A stretch of DNA of 64,000 bases from Parapedobacter luteus (GCF_900168055.1 NZ_FUYS01000011.1:62001-126000), one strand, 5' to 3'. Counted from the first letter of the stretch, positions 44,474 through 54,294 are shown. Program-made: numbers and translations. Notes: a model not told the origin generated them from the letters alone.

Positions 44474-45223
44474 ATGCTTTCAAAACTGCAAATACGTACC
44501 ATCGCTTCACTCCAACATAAAAAATTCCGTAGGGAACATGGGTTGTTTGTCGTAGAAGGCGTTAAATCCGTAACGGAATTTCTCCGTTCAGATTATACCG
44601 TGCAACATGTTTTTTACACCTCCCAAGCGGCTACAAAATTGACTAAAATCCCGCAAAATATAAAATCGGATGAAATCAGCGACTCGGATTTGCAGCGTAT
44701 CAGCGCGCTGAAGACGCCCCAGGGCGTGCTTGCACTTGTACGTATCCCTACCGCCCCCCCAATCACTGACAACATGCTGCGCAACACATTTCACTTGGTA
44801 CTGGATGACATCCAGGACCCTGGCAATCTGGGTACCATTATCCGCACTGCCGAATGGTTCGGATTAAAACGCATCATCTGCTCTGTCAGCTCGGTAGATG
44901 CCTATAATCCCAAAGCCGTGCAGGCCAGCATGGGATCACTTGCCCGCATGCAACTGGTTTACACCGATATCCGGGCGCTGGTAGCGCAAGCGCCGGTGCC
45001 TATCTTCGGTGCGGTATTGAACGGTTTATCGCTCTATGAGGCGGATTTCGGCCACGAAGGGCTTATTGTACTGGGCAATGAAGGCAATGGCATCAGCCAG
45101 GCCGTGTTGCCTCACATTAACCACCATATCACCATCCCCCGCGTTGGCCAAGCCGAATCACTTAACGTAGCCATCTCAGCTGCGCTGTTTTGCTCAGCAT
45201 TAGCTCGTAAGGAAACCCTGTAA
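44474..45223 (+). CDS. SpoU/TrmH-family RNA 2'-O-methyltransferase
   Basis: This 249-residue SPOUT methyltransferase has an N-terminal RNA-binding part (KKFRREHGLFVVEGVKSVTE, about 16-35) and the three knot motifs DPGNLGTIIRTAEWFG (about 117-132), LGNEGNGIS (about 196-204) and AESLNVAISAALF (about 224-236). It methylates 2'-OH of a tRNA or rRNA nucleotide; which one is not clear. I use the ATG at 44474, because earlier in-frame codons lie inside tamL. The intergenic space to tamL is only 5 nt, so each promoter must lie inside the other gene. Confidence 0.92.
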   Translation: MLSKLQIRTIASLQHKKFRREHGLFVVEGVKSVTEFLRSDYTVQHVFYTSQAATKLTKIPQNIKSDEISDSDLQRISALKTPQGVLALVRIPTAPPITDNMLRNTFHLVLDDIQDPGNLGTIIRTAEWFGLKRIICSVSSVDAYNPKAVQASMGSLARMQLVYTDIRALVAQAPVPIFGAVLNGLSLYEADFGHEGLIVLGNEGNGISQAVLPHINHHITIPRVGQAESLNVAISAALFCSALARKETL

Positions 45224-45342
45224 TTCAGAAATACCGCCCAAAAATATCGCACTGGCGATGAGTAATTTATTAACAAAAATTAACGAATTTTATTTTACCT
45301 CCAGTATATGACAAACCAAAACCTGTTGTAAATTTACAGGCG

Positions 45343-46131
45343 ATGAATAAAACCTACGCATTAATCACGGGGGCTAGCCAAGGCTTGGGAAAAGCCTTTG
45401 CACTGGAGCTGGCCAGCAGGCAAATCAACACCATTTTGGTTAGCCTGCCGGGTGAAGGGTTGGATTTTGTAGCCTCTCAAGTAGTAGCTTTGGGGCAAGA
45501 AGCCCATTGTTATGAAACGGACCTCACACAAAAAGATAACATCGTTGCCCTTGCCGCTTGGGTCAACGAGAGGTTCGCCCTAAGCATCTTGATCAATAAT
45601 GCGGGATGCGGCGGCACACAACGCTTTCAGGACGTCACGGTCGATTACCTTGACCGCATTATCCAGCTTAACGTAAAAGCCACATCGCTGCTTACCCACC
45701 AGTTGCTTCCCAACCTGATGAAACGTGACAAGGCCTATGTACTCAATGTAGGCAGCGTCGCTGCCTACAGTCCGATTGGTTATAAAACCGTTTATCCCGC
45801 CTCTAAGGCCTTTGTCTATAGCCTTACACGAGGGTTATACCAAGAATTTGCAGACAGCAATGTATTTTTTAGTCTTGTCAACCCCGGCCCTATGATGACC
45901 AATGCTGATTCAGCCAGCCGTCTGCAGCAACAGGGGTTTTTCGCTACGATGGGATTGCTTACGCCTGATCAAGTCGCCGCCATATCCATCCGGCGGCTAT
46001 TCAAGCGCGATTCGCTGATTATGCTCAATTGGGTAAACAAGCTCACCTGGATGGTTATGAAATTTCTCCCTGTCTATATCCGGCTACCGCTGCTCACTAA
46101 CGCCATCAAGAAAGAAATCAACCGCGCATGA
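45343..46131 (+). CDS. SDR-family oxidoreductase
   Basis: This 262-residue short-chain dehydrogenase has the Rossmann motif ITGASQGLGKAF (about 6-17), LINNAGCG (about 84-91), Ser in NVGSVAA and the catalytic pair in YPASKAF (Tyr...Lys, about 151-157). The C-terminal 25 residues are basic/hydrophobic (LTWMVMKFLPVYIRLPLLT), which resembles the class of DltE/steroid-dehydrogenase-like SDRs. The next gene overlaps it by 4 nt (ATGA), so both act in one pathway. Confidence 0.88.
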   Translation: MNKTYALITGASQGLGKAFALELASRQINTILVSLPGEGLDFVASQVVALGQEAHCYETDLTQKDNIVALAAWVNERFALSILINNAGCGGTQRFQDVTVDYLDRIIQLNVKATSLLTHQLLPNLMKRDKAYVLNVGSVAAYSPIGYKTVYPASKAFVYSLTRGLYQEFADSNVFFSLVNPGPMMTNADSASRLQQQGFFATMGLLTPDQVAAISIRRLFKRDSLIMLNWVNKLTWMVMKFLPVYIRLPLLTNAIKKEINRA

Positions 46132-47102
46132 ACGTACTGGTTACCGGGGCAAATGGCCTGCTGGCCACGAATACCATTATCGCACTTCTGGCGCGCGGTT
46201 ACCGGGTTAGGGGGCTTATCCGCGATGCCAAAAAATTTCTTTTGCCGCCACAAGACAAACTGGAACTGGCAATCGGTGATATTACCGACCCCAAGTCGCT
46301 TGCACGCGCCGTAGCAGGGTGCGACTACATCATCCATAGTGCGGCCACTACTGATATGAGCCTGCTGCATTATAAAGACTATCACCGCGTCAATGTTGCC
46401 GGGACCGAACAGGTCATCACAGCCGCGCTGGCCAATGGCATAAAAAAGGTGGTCTACGTCAGCACTGCCAACACCTTCGGCTACGGCAGCATGCAGCGAC
46501 CGGGAAATGAAACGCAGCCCATGAAATCGCCCTTCACCGAGGCCCATTATGCACGGAGCAAGCAGGAAGGCGAGCAGTGTGCCCTCGCCGCCAAAGATCG
46601 CTTGGCCGTTACGGTCGTCAATCCGACTTTCATGATTGGCGCTTATGATGGTAAGCCCAGCTCAGGTGCCATTATCCGTATGGGCTACGGCAAGAAGATC
46701 GTGTTTCACCCCCCCGGCGGCAAAAATTTCGTCCATGTCGAAGATGCAGCCCAGGGGGTTGTTGAGGCACTCGAACGGGGCGAAAACGGGGCGGCTTACC
46801 TGCTCGCTGGCGAAAACCTGAGTTACCGTGGCTTTTTCAGAAAACTGGCCGGGTATTCTACCGGCAACCCGCTGCTGGTTACCGTGCCCAAGCCGGCTCT
46901 GTTGGCCGCAGGTTACTTCGGCGACGTGCTAAGAAGCATCGGCATCCGAACGCCCCTATCGTCTGTCAACATGAAAATTCTATGCGTCAACAACTATTAC
47001 TCCAATCACCAAGCCCAGCAAGCATTAGGGGTAACCTTCAGACCTATCGACTCGGGAATCGATGATGCCATCCGGTGGTTTAAGGCACAAGGTATGTTAT
47101 GA
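46128..47102 (+). CDS. NAD-dependent epimerase/dehydratase (extended SDR)
   Basis: This 324-residue protein is an extended SDR with VTGANGLLATNTIIALLARG (about 4-23), the catalytic YxxxK in YARSKQEGE and the HSAATT loop, similar to dihydroflavonol-4-reductase-like enzymes. The substrate is unknown. It begins inside the stop codon of the preceding SDR gene. A C7 run at 46709-46715 lies in frame. The C-terminus (IDSGIDDAIRWFKAQGML) is typical, and the protein looks complete. Confidence 0.88.
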   Translation: MNVLVTGANGLLATNTIIALLARGYRVRGLIRDAKKFLLPPQDKLELAIGDITDPKSLARAVAGCDYIIHSAATTDMSLLHYKDYHRVNVAGTEQVITAALANGIKKVVYVSTANTFGYGSMQRPGNETQPMKSPFTEAHYARSKQEGEQCALAAKDRLAVTVVNPTFMIGAYDGKPSSGAIIRMGYGKKIVFHPPGGKNFVHVEDAAQGVVEALERGENGAAYLLAGENLSYRGFFRKLAGYSTGNPLLVTVPKPALLAAGYFGDVLRSIGIRTPLSSVNMKILCVNNYYSNHQAQQALGVTFRPIDSGIDDAIRWFKAQGML

Positions 47103-47122
47103 TCAAAATCAAGCCTATACGA

Positions 47123-47878
47123 CTACCCTAAGCTTGCCCGCAACTGTTCAAGCAGGTCGTTGGAGTCAGTGCGCTTCACTTTCATCTTCCGCACAGTAGG
47201 CCGTTTACCTTTTGCTTTAGCCCGGATGATTTTCATCAATTCTTTGCTATATTCATCTTTATAGTCATCGATATTGAATGCTCCCGAGTGCCTTTTAATT
47301 AGCTGCACTGCCATATCCATTTCCTGCTTAGCAATTTTTACGTTTTCGGGGACATTAAGTTCATCAACACCCCTAACTTCCTCCTGAAACCGCAGTTTAT
47401 TGAGCATCAATATATTTTGATATGGCCGAATGATAGCCAAGTTTTCCGTATTGCGAAGGACAAAGGTCGACAAGCCCGCCATTTTTGTTTTTTCCAACGC
47501 TTTCAGCAACAGCATATATGCCTTTTCACCACCTTTTTGGGGTTGAAGGTAATACGGCGCTTCAAAGTAAATGCTCTCAATATCGGCTTCTTTCACGAAA
47601 ACCTGTAAGTTTATCATTTTTGTCTTTTCAGGGCTAGCCTCTTCAAAGTCAGCCTCATCCAGCACGATGTAGTTGTCATCCAGTAGATAGCCACGCACGA
47701 TGTTGTCCCAGTCCACCTCCTTACCTGTCCGTTCGTTGACACGTTTATACCGTATCCGTGATAAATCCTTCCGGTCCAGCATGTCCAAATCCGGTCGGCT
47801 ATCCGTTGTCGCACTAAATAATTTCACTGGAATATTGACCAGTCCAAATCCGATTGCTCCTGTCCAAATTGCCCGCAT
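47123..47878 (-). CDS. ku: Ku protein (non-homologous end joining)
   Basis: This 251-residue bacterial Ku homologue binds DNA ends as a homodimer and recruits ligase D. It starts with RAIWTGAIGFGLVNIPVKLF, followed by the beta-barrel core (about 20-190; CWH...-like LDEADFEEASPEKTKM) and a C-terminal arm ending in a basic tail (KGKRPTVRKMKVKRTDSNDL). Length is normal for a minimal Ku. No ligD lies in the window, although the two are usually linked. Neighbours are unrelated. Confidence 0.94.
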   Translation of the reverse strand: MRAIWTGAIGFGLVNIPVKLFSATTDSRPDLDMLDRKDLSRIRYKRVNERTGKEVDWDNIVRGYLLDDNYIVLDEADFEEASPEKTKMINLQVFVKEADIESIYFEAPYYLQPQKGGEKAYMLLLKALEKTKMAGLSTFVLRNTENLAIIRPYQNILMLNKLRFQEEVRGVDELNVPENVKIAKQEMDMAVQLIKRHSGAFNIDDYKDEYSKELMKIIRAKAKGKRPTVRKMKVKRTDSNDLLEQLRASLG

Positions 47879-47960
47879 CGTTCCTTTTTCCGTAGAAACA
47901 AAAAAACGTCCGTTTTGTTGGAGGCACTTTGGTATGGCCTCTGCAAGCGTCCATCCAACG

Positions 47961-49121
47961 TCACACCTCCACCCGTTGGCCGGTTTCCATGGCCTTATAG
48001 ATGGCTTGTAGTATCTTCACGTCCTGCCGGCCCATTTCACCGGGTACGGGGGTCGGCCGATTTTCCTTAATCGCTATGGCAAAATCATCCATTTGGAGTG
48101 CTTGTTGGTTTACGCCTTCGCAATCCATTTCACCCTCGGAAGTTTCTCCCTGTATTCCGGAGTATGGATACGCCGGTTCCAGCTTTGCCCATCCGTGTTC
48201 GGCTTCTGCCCGTAGCAGGTTCATGCTTTCTGAATAACTGGTTTTGCACAATGCTGTCACACCACCTGGGAATTCCATTTGCCAGGTCAGCGATTCCTCC
48301 ACTTCCTTGAAAGTTTCTGGGTCCGTTTTAGTCCCCTCCTCAGCCGTTACGGCGATGGGTTCCATGCCTGTTGTATACCGTGCGGCTTGCACGCAATAGA
48401 TGCCCACGTCCATTAAGGGGCCACCACCAGCGAGGGCCTTATCCAGCCGCCAACCTTCCGTACCGTTCATCCCGTTTTCTGCCATGATATGCGTTATCGC
48501 CCCCATCCGCTTTTCCTGACCAAACCGCATCATCTCAATATTATGCGGTTCAAAGTGTAGCCGGTAGCCAATGGAGAGCAGTTTACCCGCCTCCTTCGCG
48601 GCTGCAATCATCCGGTCGCAATCTTCCACCGTCACGGCCATGGGTTTCTCACAGATAACGTGCTTACCGGCTTGAAGTGCCCGTATGGTATACTCCGCAT
48701 GCATTGCATTGGGCAGCACCACATATACGATATCAATATCTGGATTATCGGCAATCGTATCAAAATTCTCATAGTTATACACATTCCCTTCAGGGATATC
48801 GTAGCTGCGTCGCCACTTGTCGATTTTGGCAGGCGTGCCGGTCACAATACCGGCGAGGTAGCAATGATCGGTATCTTTCAATGCTGGACCTAACTGCCCT
48901 TCGGAATACTGACCTAGCCCTACCAGGGCAATGCCCAGTTTCTGCTGCGCCTGTTGCTGGTCGGTACGTTGTTCTGCTTGCTGGTTGCTCGGCGACGTGC
49001 AACCGCCAATGCTGGATAGCCCGGCAAAGGCAACTCCTCCAATGCCCATCAGGGATAGCTGGCCTACGAACTGCCTGCGGGTATACACGCCTTTACCTGA
49101 AAAAAAACCTTTTTGTTCCAT
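47961..49121 (-). CDS. Tat-exported Gfo/Idh/MocA oxidoreductase
   Basis: This 386-residue oxidoreductase has a twin-arginine signal (YTRRQFVGQLSLMG, Arg15-Arg16) and then a lipobox-like GGC (Cys41). The NAD(P)-binding fold follows (IALVGLGQYSEGQLGPAL), with the conserved EKP in VICEKPMAVTVEDC. It resembles glucose-fructose oxidoreductase-type proteins, which work in the periplasm on sugars. It follows SusD1 on the same strand, after a terminator at 49211-49246. A sugar-derived substrate is likely. An in-frame start at 49256 has no signal and is rejected. Confidence 0.88.
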   Translation of the reverse strand: MEQKGFFSGKGVYTRRQFVGQLSLMGIGGVAFAGLSSIGGCTSPSNQQAEQRTDQQQAQQKLGIALVGLGQYSEGQLGPALKDTDHCYLAGIVTGTPAKIDKWRRSYDIPEGNVYNYENFDTIADNPDIDIVYVVLPNAMHAEYTIRALQAGKHVICEKPMAVTVEDCDRMIAAAKEAGKLLSIGYRLHFEPHNIEMMRFGQEKRMGAITHIMAENGMNGTEGWRLDKALAGGGPLMDVGIYCVQAARYTTGMEPIAVTAEEGTKTDPETFKEVEESLTWQMEFPGGVTALCKTSYSESMNLLRAEAEHGWAKLEPAYPYSGIQGETSEGEMDCEGVNQQALQMDDFAIAIKENRPTPVPGEMGRQDVKILQAIYKAMETGQRVEV

Positions 49122-49210
49122 AAGCGTTGTCGATTGGTAACATCCTTTCTTCCAAGAAGACACACAAGGGCTCGAATTGTTGGGTTGAGCTAAAAAAAGC
49201 TTGAGGCAAT

Positions 49211-49246
49211 ACAAAGAAAAAGCTGCTCCCAACGAGTGAGAGCAGC
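49211..49246 (-). terminator. terminator after SusD1
   Basis: Arms GCTGCTC (49222-49228) and GAGCAGC (49240-49246) form a 7-bp stem with an 11-nt loop, followed on the minus strand by TTTTTCTTTG. It ends the SusC1-SusD1 operon 27 nt after the SusD1 stop and separates it from the Gfo/Idh gene. Confidence 0.7.
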
Positions 49247-49272
49247 CCAAAAGCACTTAAATGCACAGCAGA

Positions 49273-50718
49273 TTAGTAACCCGCTGATTGCTGTCCACGA
49301 ATGTTTTCGTTTGCGTCGATTTCCGACTGCGGAACCGGCCATACCCAGGCACGGTGTTCCGGGGTGAGGATCACACCGCTGCCAGCAAGCAGTCCGGGGT
49401 CGGTACGTTCGATTGTCCGCGTCGTCCGTTTTATGTCAAACCACTGATGACCTTCACCCACAAGCTCCTTTTTACGTTCCGTAAAAATCGCTTCTATCAG
49501 GGCGCTTCCTGTCAACGTCTCCGGGGCATAATCCGCTATACGTGCTGATCGCAGATCATTCAGATCGGTATTGGCCAGCGCTTCCTTAGCCCCTCCTTGC
49601 CGCGCCCGGGCTTCAGCGCGTATCAGGTACAATTCACCAGTACGGATTACCTTCCAGTTAACCAGGTTGTCGGAGGCATTTCCTCTTCCGTAAAATTTCC
49701 GTAAGATGTTGCGCGGGGCGCCCGAAAGCGAACGCACGCCGAAGTAGGTGCCGTACCGTATGTCGTTATTCTGATCGTACAACGCAAGCAAGGGATCCGC
49801 CGGACGGAAGCGGTTTCGGTTGGAAGGTGCATTATGCACACCCGAAGACGGCGACCCTTCGCCCGCATTGAACGGCACAGCCCACAGCACCTCAGCGGTC
49901 GACGCATCCGTCCATATCCCTTCAAAGTCAGCACCTGTTGCCAAGGGCTCCTCTGCGATTACTTGGGAAGCAAAAGCTTCAGCCTCTTCATACTGTCCGG
50001 CATACAAGTACATTCGCGCCAGCAGCGCCCGCACAGCTTTTTGATCGAGGTAAGATCTACTGTTTCCCGAATTGATCGTACCGTCTACATTGCCCAACAA
50101 TGTTTCGGCTTGCGTCATATCAGCGAAAATCTTTGCCCAGCTCTCGGCAACTGTCAGCCGTGAAGGTTTGTTATTGATGTCTACGATTTCCACATAAGGA
50201 ATTCCCGGTCCTGTGCTGTTCAAGTCATAGTCTGTACCCCAATACCGTAAGACATCAAAATGCGCAACCGCCCGAATCGCGAGCGCTTGTCCTTTAATAC
50301 GGTTGACGGCCTTCGGATTGGTGGCGCTGAACTGGTCGATATTCCGCAGTACCAAGTTAGCCTGTGCTACCACGCTATAGGCCTCCTGCCAAGCCGTGTT
50401 GATATCGCTATCAGTTGATTCATAGACCCAATTGACCTGTTCCTGCCAGTTAGCCAAGTCCTCCGTGGTCCTTACCAAGTTGTCGCCCATCATGTCCGGT
50501 AGACTGGCCCATGTGCTGGTGGTTTGCGCACCACTAGCGAAATAACCCACTTCTCTGAAGAGGGAGTAAGCCCCGGTCAAGGCGTATTCATAATCTTCGA
50601 TGGTTGTAAAAATCTGGCTTCCATCTTTTACGAACTCTGGCTCGATATCAATGATACTGTTGCATGCTGACAACGAAAAAACACCTGCCAGCCCTAAAAT
50701 AAAATTTCTCCTTTTCAT
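49273..50718 (-). CDS. SusD/RagB-family outer-membrane nutrient-binding lipoprotein (SusD1)
   Basis: This 481-residue lipoprotein caps a TonB-dependent SusC transporter. It has a lipobox (FSLSAC, Cys19), the SusD N-terminal region (DIEPEFVKDG, then YEYALTGAYSLFREVG) and TPR-like helices (about 75-300), and ends with the family RTDPG...ERKKELVGEGHQWFDIKRT and WPVPQSEIDANENI. It follows SusC1 by 13 nt. Ligand unknown. An earlier in-frame start at 50745 lies inside SusC1 and is rejected. Confidence 0.92.
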   Translation of the reverse strand: MKRRNFILGLAGVFSLSACNSIIDIEPEFVKDGSQIFTTIEDYEYALTGAYSLFREVGYFASGAQTTSTWASLPDMMGDNLVRTTEDLANWQEQVNWVYESTDSDINTAWQEAYSVVAQANLVLRNIDQFSATNPKAVNRIKGQALAIRAVAHFDVLRYWGTDYDLNSTGPGIPYVEIVDINNKPSRLTVAESWAKIFADMTQAETLLGNVDGTINSGNSRSYLDQKAVRALLARMYLYAGQYEEAEAFASQVIAEEPLATGADFEGIWTDASTAEVLWAVPFNAGEGSPSSGVHNAPSNRNRFRPADPLLALYDQNNDIRYGTYFGVRSLSGAPRNILRKFYGRGNASDNLVNWKVIRTGELYLIRAEARARQGGAKEALANTDLNDLRSARIADYAPETLTGSALIEAIFTERKKELVGEGHQWFDIKRTTRTIERTDPGLLAGSGVILTPEHRAWVWPVPQSEIDANENIRGQQSAGY

Positions 50719-50731
50719 AATGCCCTCCAAG

Positions 50732-53676
50732 TTAAAACCCAACATTTAATCCGAATGTGTATGTGCGTAGCGCCGGATACTGCGCACCATTTAATGTACC
50801 CCGCGCCATTTCCGGATCAAATCCCTGAAAATCCGTCCATGTCACCAGGTTTTGGCCCTGTGCAAATAGCCGTATGTTACTCACACCAATCTTGTCCAGC
50901 CACTGGCGGGGTAGCGTGTAGGATAAATTTACATTGCGCAGGCGTAGAAAATCGCCATCTTCCACGAAGTGGGATGTGCTGCTGCGGAAAAACGGATAGT
51001 CCACACGCGGGATCTGTGTTTGGTCGCCCGGTTGCTTCCACGCCGTACTCATTACCGCTGCCAGGTTGTCACTCACGTAGTTGGGGTTTTCTACGTTAGC
51101 CCGGTCGTTATTAAAAATCGAATGTCCAGTGATAAACGAGAAAAACACGTCTGCACTAAATCCTTTGTAGCTCAAACTGGTACCAAAACCGCCGAAGTAC
51201 GGGGCTTCGTATGATCCCACAATCCTTCGAAACGAAGGACTGTAATCTTCTGTCACATTTCCTTCGAGGTCGATATACAGTGGATTCCCATTATCCGGAT
51301 TTACCCCCGCATACGGCACCACGTAAATGGAGTTTATTGATTCACCTACACGATTGATGGTGATAGTGCTGATGATTTCCTGTTGGTCGCCTATCAATTT
51401 ACGCACTTTGTTTTTGTTATAGGTAAAGCTCAAATTCAAGCCCCAGACAAAGTCCTTCGTCCTGATCAAATTGCCATCGAGAAAGACTTCCACTCCGGAG
51501 TTCTGAAGTTCGCCGATGTTGGCGGTCAGTGATGTGAAGCCTGTGGTCCTGGACAGTTGCTGATTGAGGAAGAGGTCGGAGGTAATGGAATTGTAATATT
51601 CTATGGTAGCGCCAAGACGGCCGCCTAGCGTATTAAATTCAACTCCAGTGTTGAACGTACTTTTACGCTCCCATTGCAGCAGCGGATTGGCCAGTTGGTC
51701 CTGCACCAATCCACCCACACCCGCATAAACAGCCCGTGCGTAGAGTTCGCGCGACTGGAAGTCTTCAATGCCCGCCTGATTACCGGCCGATCCGTAGCTG
51801 ATCTTGTATTTCAAATTATTGAAGATCGGTTTCAACGGTTCCATGAAGGCCTCATCCGACACGATCCAGCTGAAGCCCACCGAGCCGAAGTTTGCCCATT
51901 TGCGGTCAGCACCGAATCGTGATGAACCATCACGTCGTCCGGTTATATCTAAGTAATAACGGTTCTTGTAGCTATACTTAATATCTGCAAAATAAGACAG
52001 CAAAGCATTTGCACTACCATTGCCACCCACATCGGGGATGAAACCATTCTCCGCGTTGCCTGGTGTAATGCCCGCCTCGTTGTCAAATGCACCTCCCAAT
52101 CCATAACCCGTAAATTCAAAGGAACGCAATGTATTGTTGATGATCTCATTGTAGAGCGTTACAGCGAAGGTATGGTCTTCTGACACCGTTTTACCATAGC
52201 CCACCGATGTCGTTCCGGTGTACCGGAAGTACCGATCAAGCTCCCGAAAGAGACTTCCCTGGCCACCCACATCAAAACTTCCCGAATATGTATCCGGGCT
52301 CGTGTAGGCCGCCGTTTCGTTAGACCGGAAGTCGCCGCCCCAGGATGTCCTGGCGGTTAGGCCTTCAAGAAAAGGTGCTCGGTACTCTACATAGACGTTT
52401 CCGACTCCTTTAAGCTGCTGGCGAGCGTCCCGATTTTCCAACAGTTCTGACAGCGCATTCGGCTGTCCAGACACAAGTTGCGTATAATTGCCTTCTGCAT
52501 CGTACGGCGTTTCGTAAGGATTTGACCAACGGATGGCGTTTAGTGGCGAAGCGATGGAAGTATTGTTTTCGGATGTGTTGTGATACTCGGAATACCCAAA
52601 TGTGCTGTTTAAACCGAAGTTAAAGGCTCCGGCCGTACCGCTCACGTTTACACGGCCAGTATAGCGCTTAAGGCCCGTATTACGCACCGTTCCAGTTTGA
52701 TCAAATATAGAACCCGACAAAAAGTAAGTCGTATTATCTGTTCCGCCTGAGGCACTCAGCGTATGATTAGCGGTACGGCCGGTCCGAAAAAATACCTTTT
52801 CCCAGTCGGTATTGATTTGACGCAATTCAGCTAACTCTGCATCCGTCCACTCGTAAGGATTTCCGCTGAGCAATTCAAAATCCAGCTTCTGATCGGTACT
52901 CATTACCCTCAAGCGGTTTTCCGGAATGGTCGATCCGCCATATTGAACGTTGTAATCGATGCGTGTGCGGGCGGCTTTCCCCTGTTTTGTCGTGATTAGC
53001 ACCACGCCATTAGCTCCACGTGATCCGTATTGTGCCGTTGCCGAAGCATCCTTCAACACCGATATGGATTCGAAATCTGCCTGATTTAAGGAAGAAAAGT
53101 CGTTCGCTGTGATTTCCACCCCATCCATGATAAACAGCGGGTCATTGCTTCCCAACACCGATCCCTTACCACGGATCAAAATAGAAGCCGCCGCACCAGG
53201 CTGTCCCGAGTTCGCTTGGATCAATACGCCGGGCACTCGTCCTTGGATGGACTGGTCGAACGACCCAATCGGTACCAATTCAAAGTCTTTTGCCTGCACG
53301 GTGGAGATCGAGCCTGCCACTTCCCGCCGGTTCTGCGTGTTATACCCCGTCACGATGACTTCAGATAGTTGTTGGGCATCATCCTGCATGGACACGGTCA
53401 GCGGATCCGAACCCACCGCAACCTCTTTCTCTAAAAAGCCGATATAACGAAATATCAGCGTCGTTGCTCCGTTGGGAACTTGCATCGCAAAGCCCCCATT
53501 TTCGTCTGTCTTTGTACCCAAATTGGGCGATCCTTTTACGGTCACACTTACCCCTGGTAAAGGCAACCCATCGTTTTCTGCTATTACATTACCTACTACT
53601 GTCCGTTCTTGGGCAAAAACGGCATTAGAAAGAAAAAAAAAAACAGCAAAAATAAGCTTGTAAAATGTTTACTCAT
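50732..53676 (-). pseudogene. SusC/RagA-family TonB-dependent receptor (SusC1) with frameshifted signal peptide
   Basis: The open frame (50732-53566) encodes a SusC-like transporter: CarboxypepD_reg-like domain (LPGVSVTVKGSPNLGT, ending about 100), plug domain (GYNTQNRREVAGSIS) and a barrel ending in TFGLNVGF. It has no in-frame ATG with a signal peptide. In another frame an ATG at 53676 begins MSKHFTSLFLLFFFF; it meets an 11-T tract (53633-53643 on plus, A11) and hits a stop soon after. One added T (or two fewer) would join it to LSNAVFAQERTVVG and give a normal exported 981-residue SusC. So it is off in this sequence by frameshift, either by phase variation or by assembly error. Confidence 0.85.
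53633..53643. repeat. A11 (T11 in coding sense) homopolymer in the SusC1 signal peptide
   Basis: Eleven consecutive A bases lie in the hydrophobic core of the SusC1 signal sequence. It is the longest homopolymer I found in a coding region of this window; other coding runs are of seven bases of G or C. Its length decides whether SusC1 is in frame. Confidence 0.9.
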
Positions 53677-54048
53677 GTGATTGATTATAAAAATAACGGC
53701 CAAAGGTGAGATTTTTACAAACAAACACCAACAAATCGCTTATTTTTTAAAAAAAATATCAACACACCGCCTTGTTGCTTACATTTGCAATAATGATTTG
53801 CAAGCATTGACCACCTCGAGCTCATATCCAAGGCGCAATTGTTGAATTGATTTAGAAATACCGTCAATGGCGTCCAAAAGGACGCGAAACCCACAATCCT
53901 ATAAAGAAATAAAATAAACAGATCGCTTGTATTGATTTCTTTTTTTCGATGGAGGCTTTTAGCATTGAGAATTTTAAGCGCTCATAGCGCCTCTTACGGC
54001 CTTAGAAAACGATGTACCGCATATCCGCTCGCCTTTAGACCCAAAACA

Positions 54049-54174
54049 ATGGGCGAAAATCAGAAACTCACCGAGGTTGAAAATTATTTTCACCGAAGTC
54101 TCTTCAGGAAAACGCTCCGGAATGTTGCCGAAAAGACTTCGGAGGATTTCAATCGCTCTTTTTTTCTTTCATAA
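54049..54174 (+). CDS. possible small ORF or gene remnant
   Basis: The frame encodes 41 residues (MGENQKLTEVENYFHRSLF, continuing to NRSFFLS) and overlaps the 54093-54142 inverted repeat. It has a mixed charged composition unlike the flanking AT-rich DNA. No homologue is recognised. It could be the relic of a deleted gene or simple noise. Confidence 0.2.
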   Translation: MGENQKLTEVENYFHRSLFRKTLRNVAEKTSEDFNRSFFLS

Positions 54175-54294
54175 TAAGAAAATAAGACGAACCATGAAAT
54201 CCTGTAATTAATCAAAAATTAATCGTACTTACTTTAGTTTTAGCCGTTTGGCCTTTTACGCTAAATATGCCACATGTACTTTGATATTGCTACA

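Noticed and set aside
45329-45336. TAAATTTA box 7 nt before the SDR gene at 45343
   Set aside because: It would be a third leaderless start, but the last base is off consensus and there is no TTG at 20-nt spacing.
53932-54048. Upstream extension of the 54049 frame
   Set aside because: Needs a TTG start and encodes basic low-quality sequence; no support.
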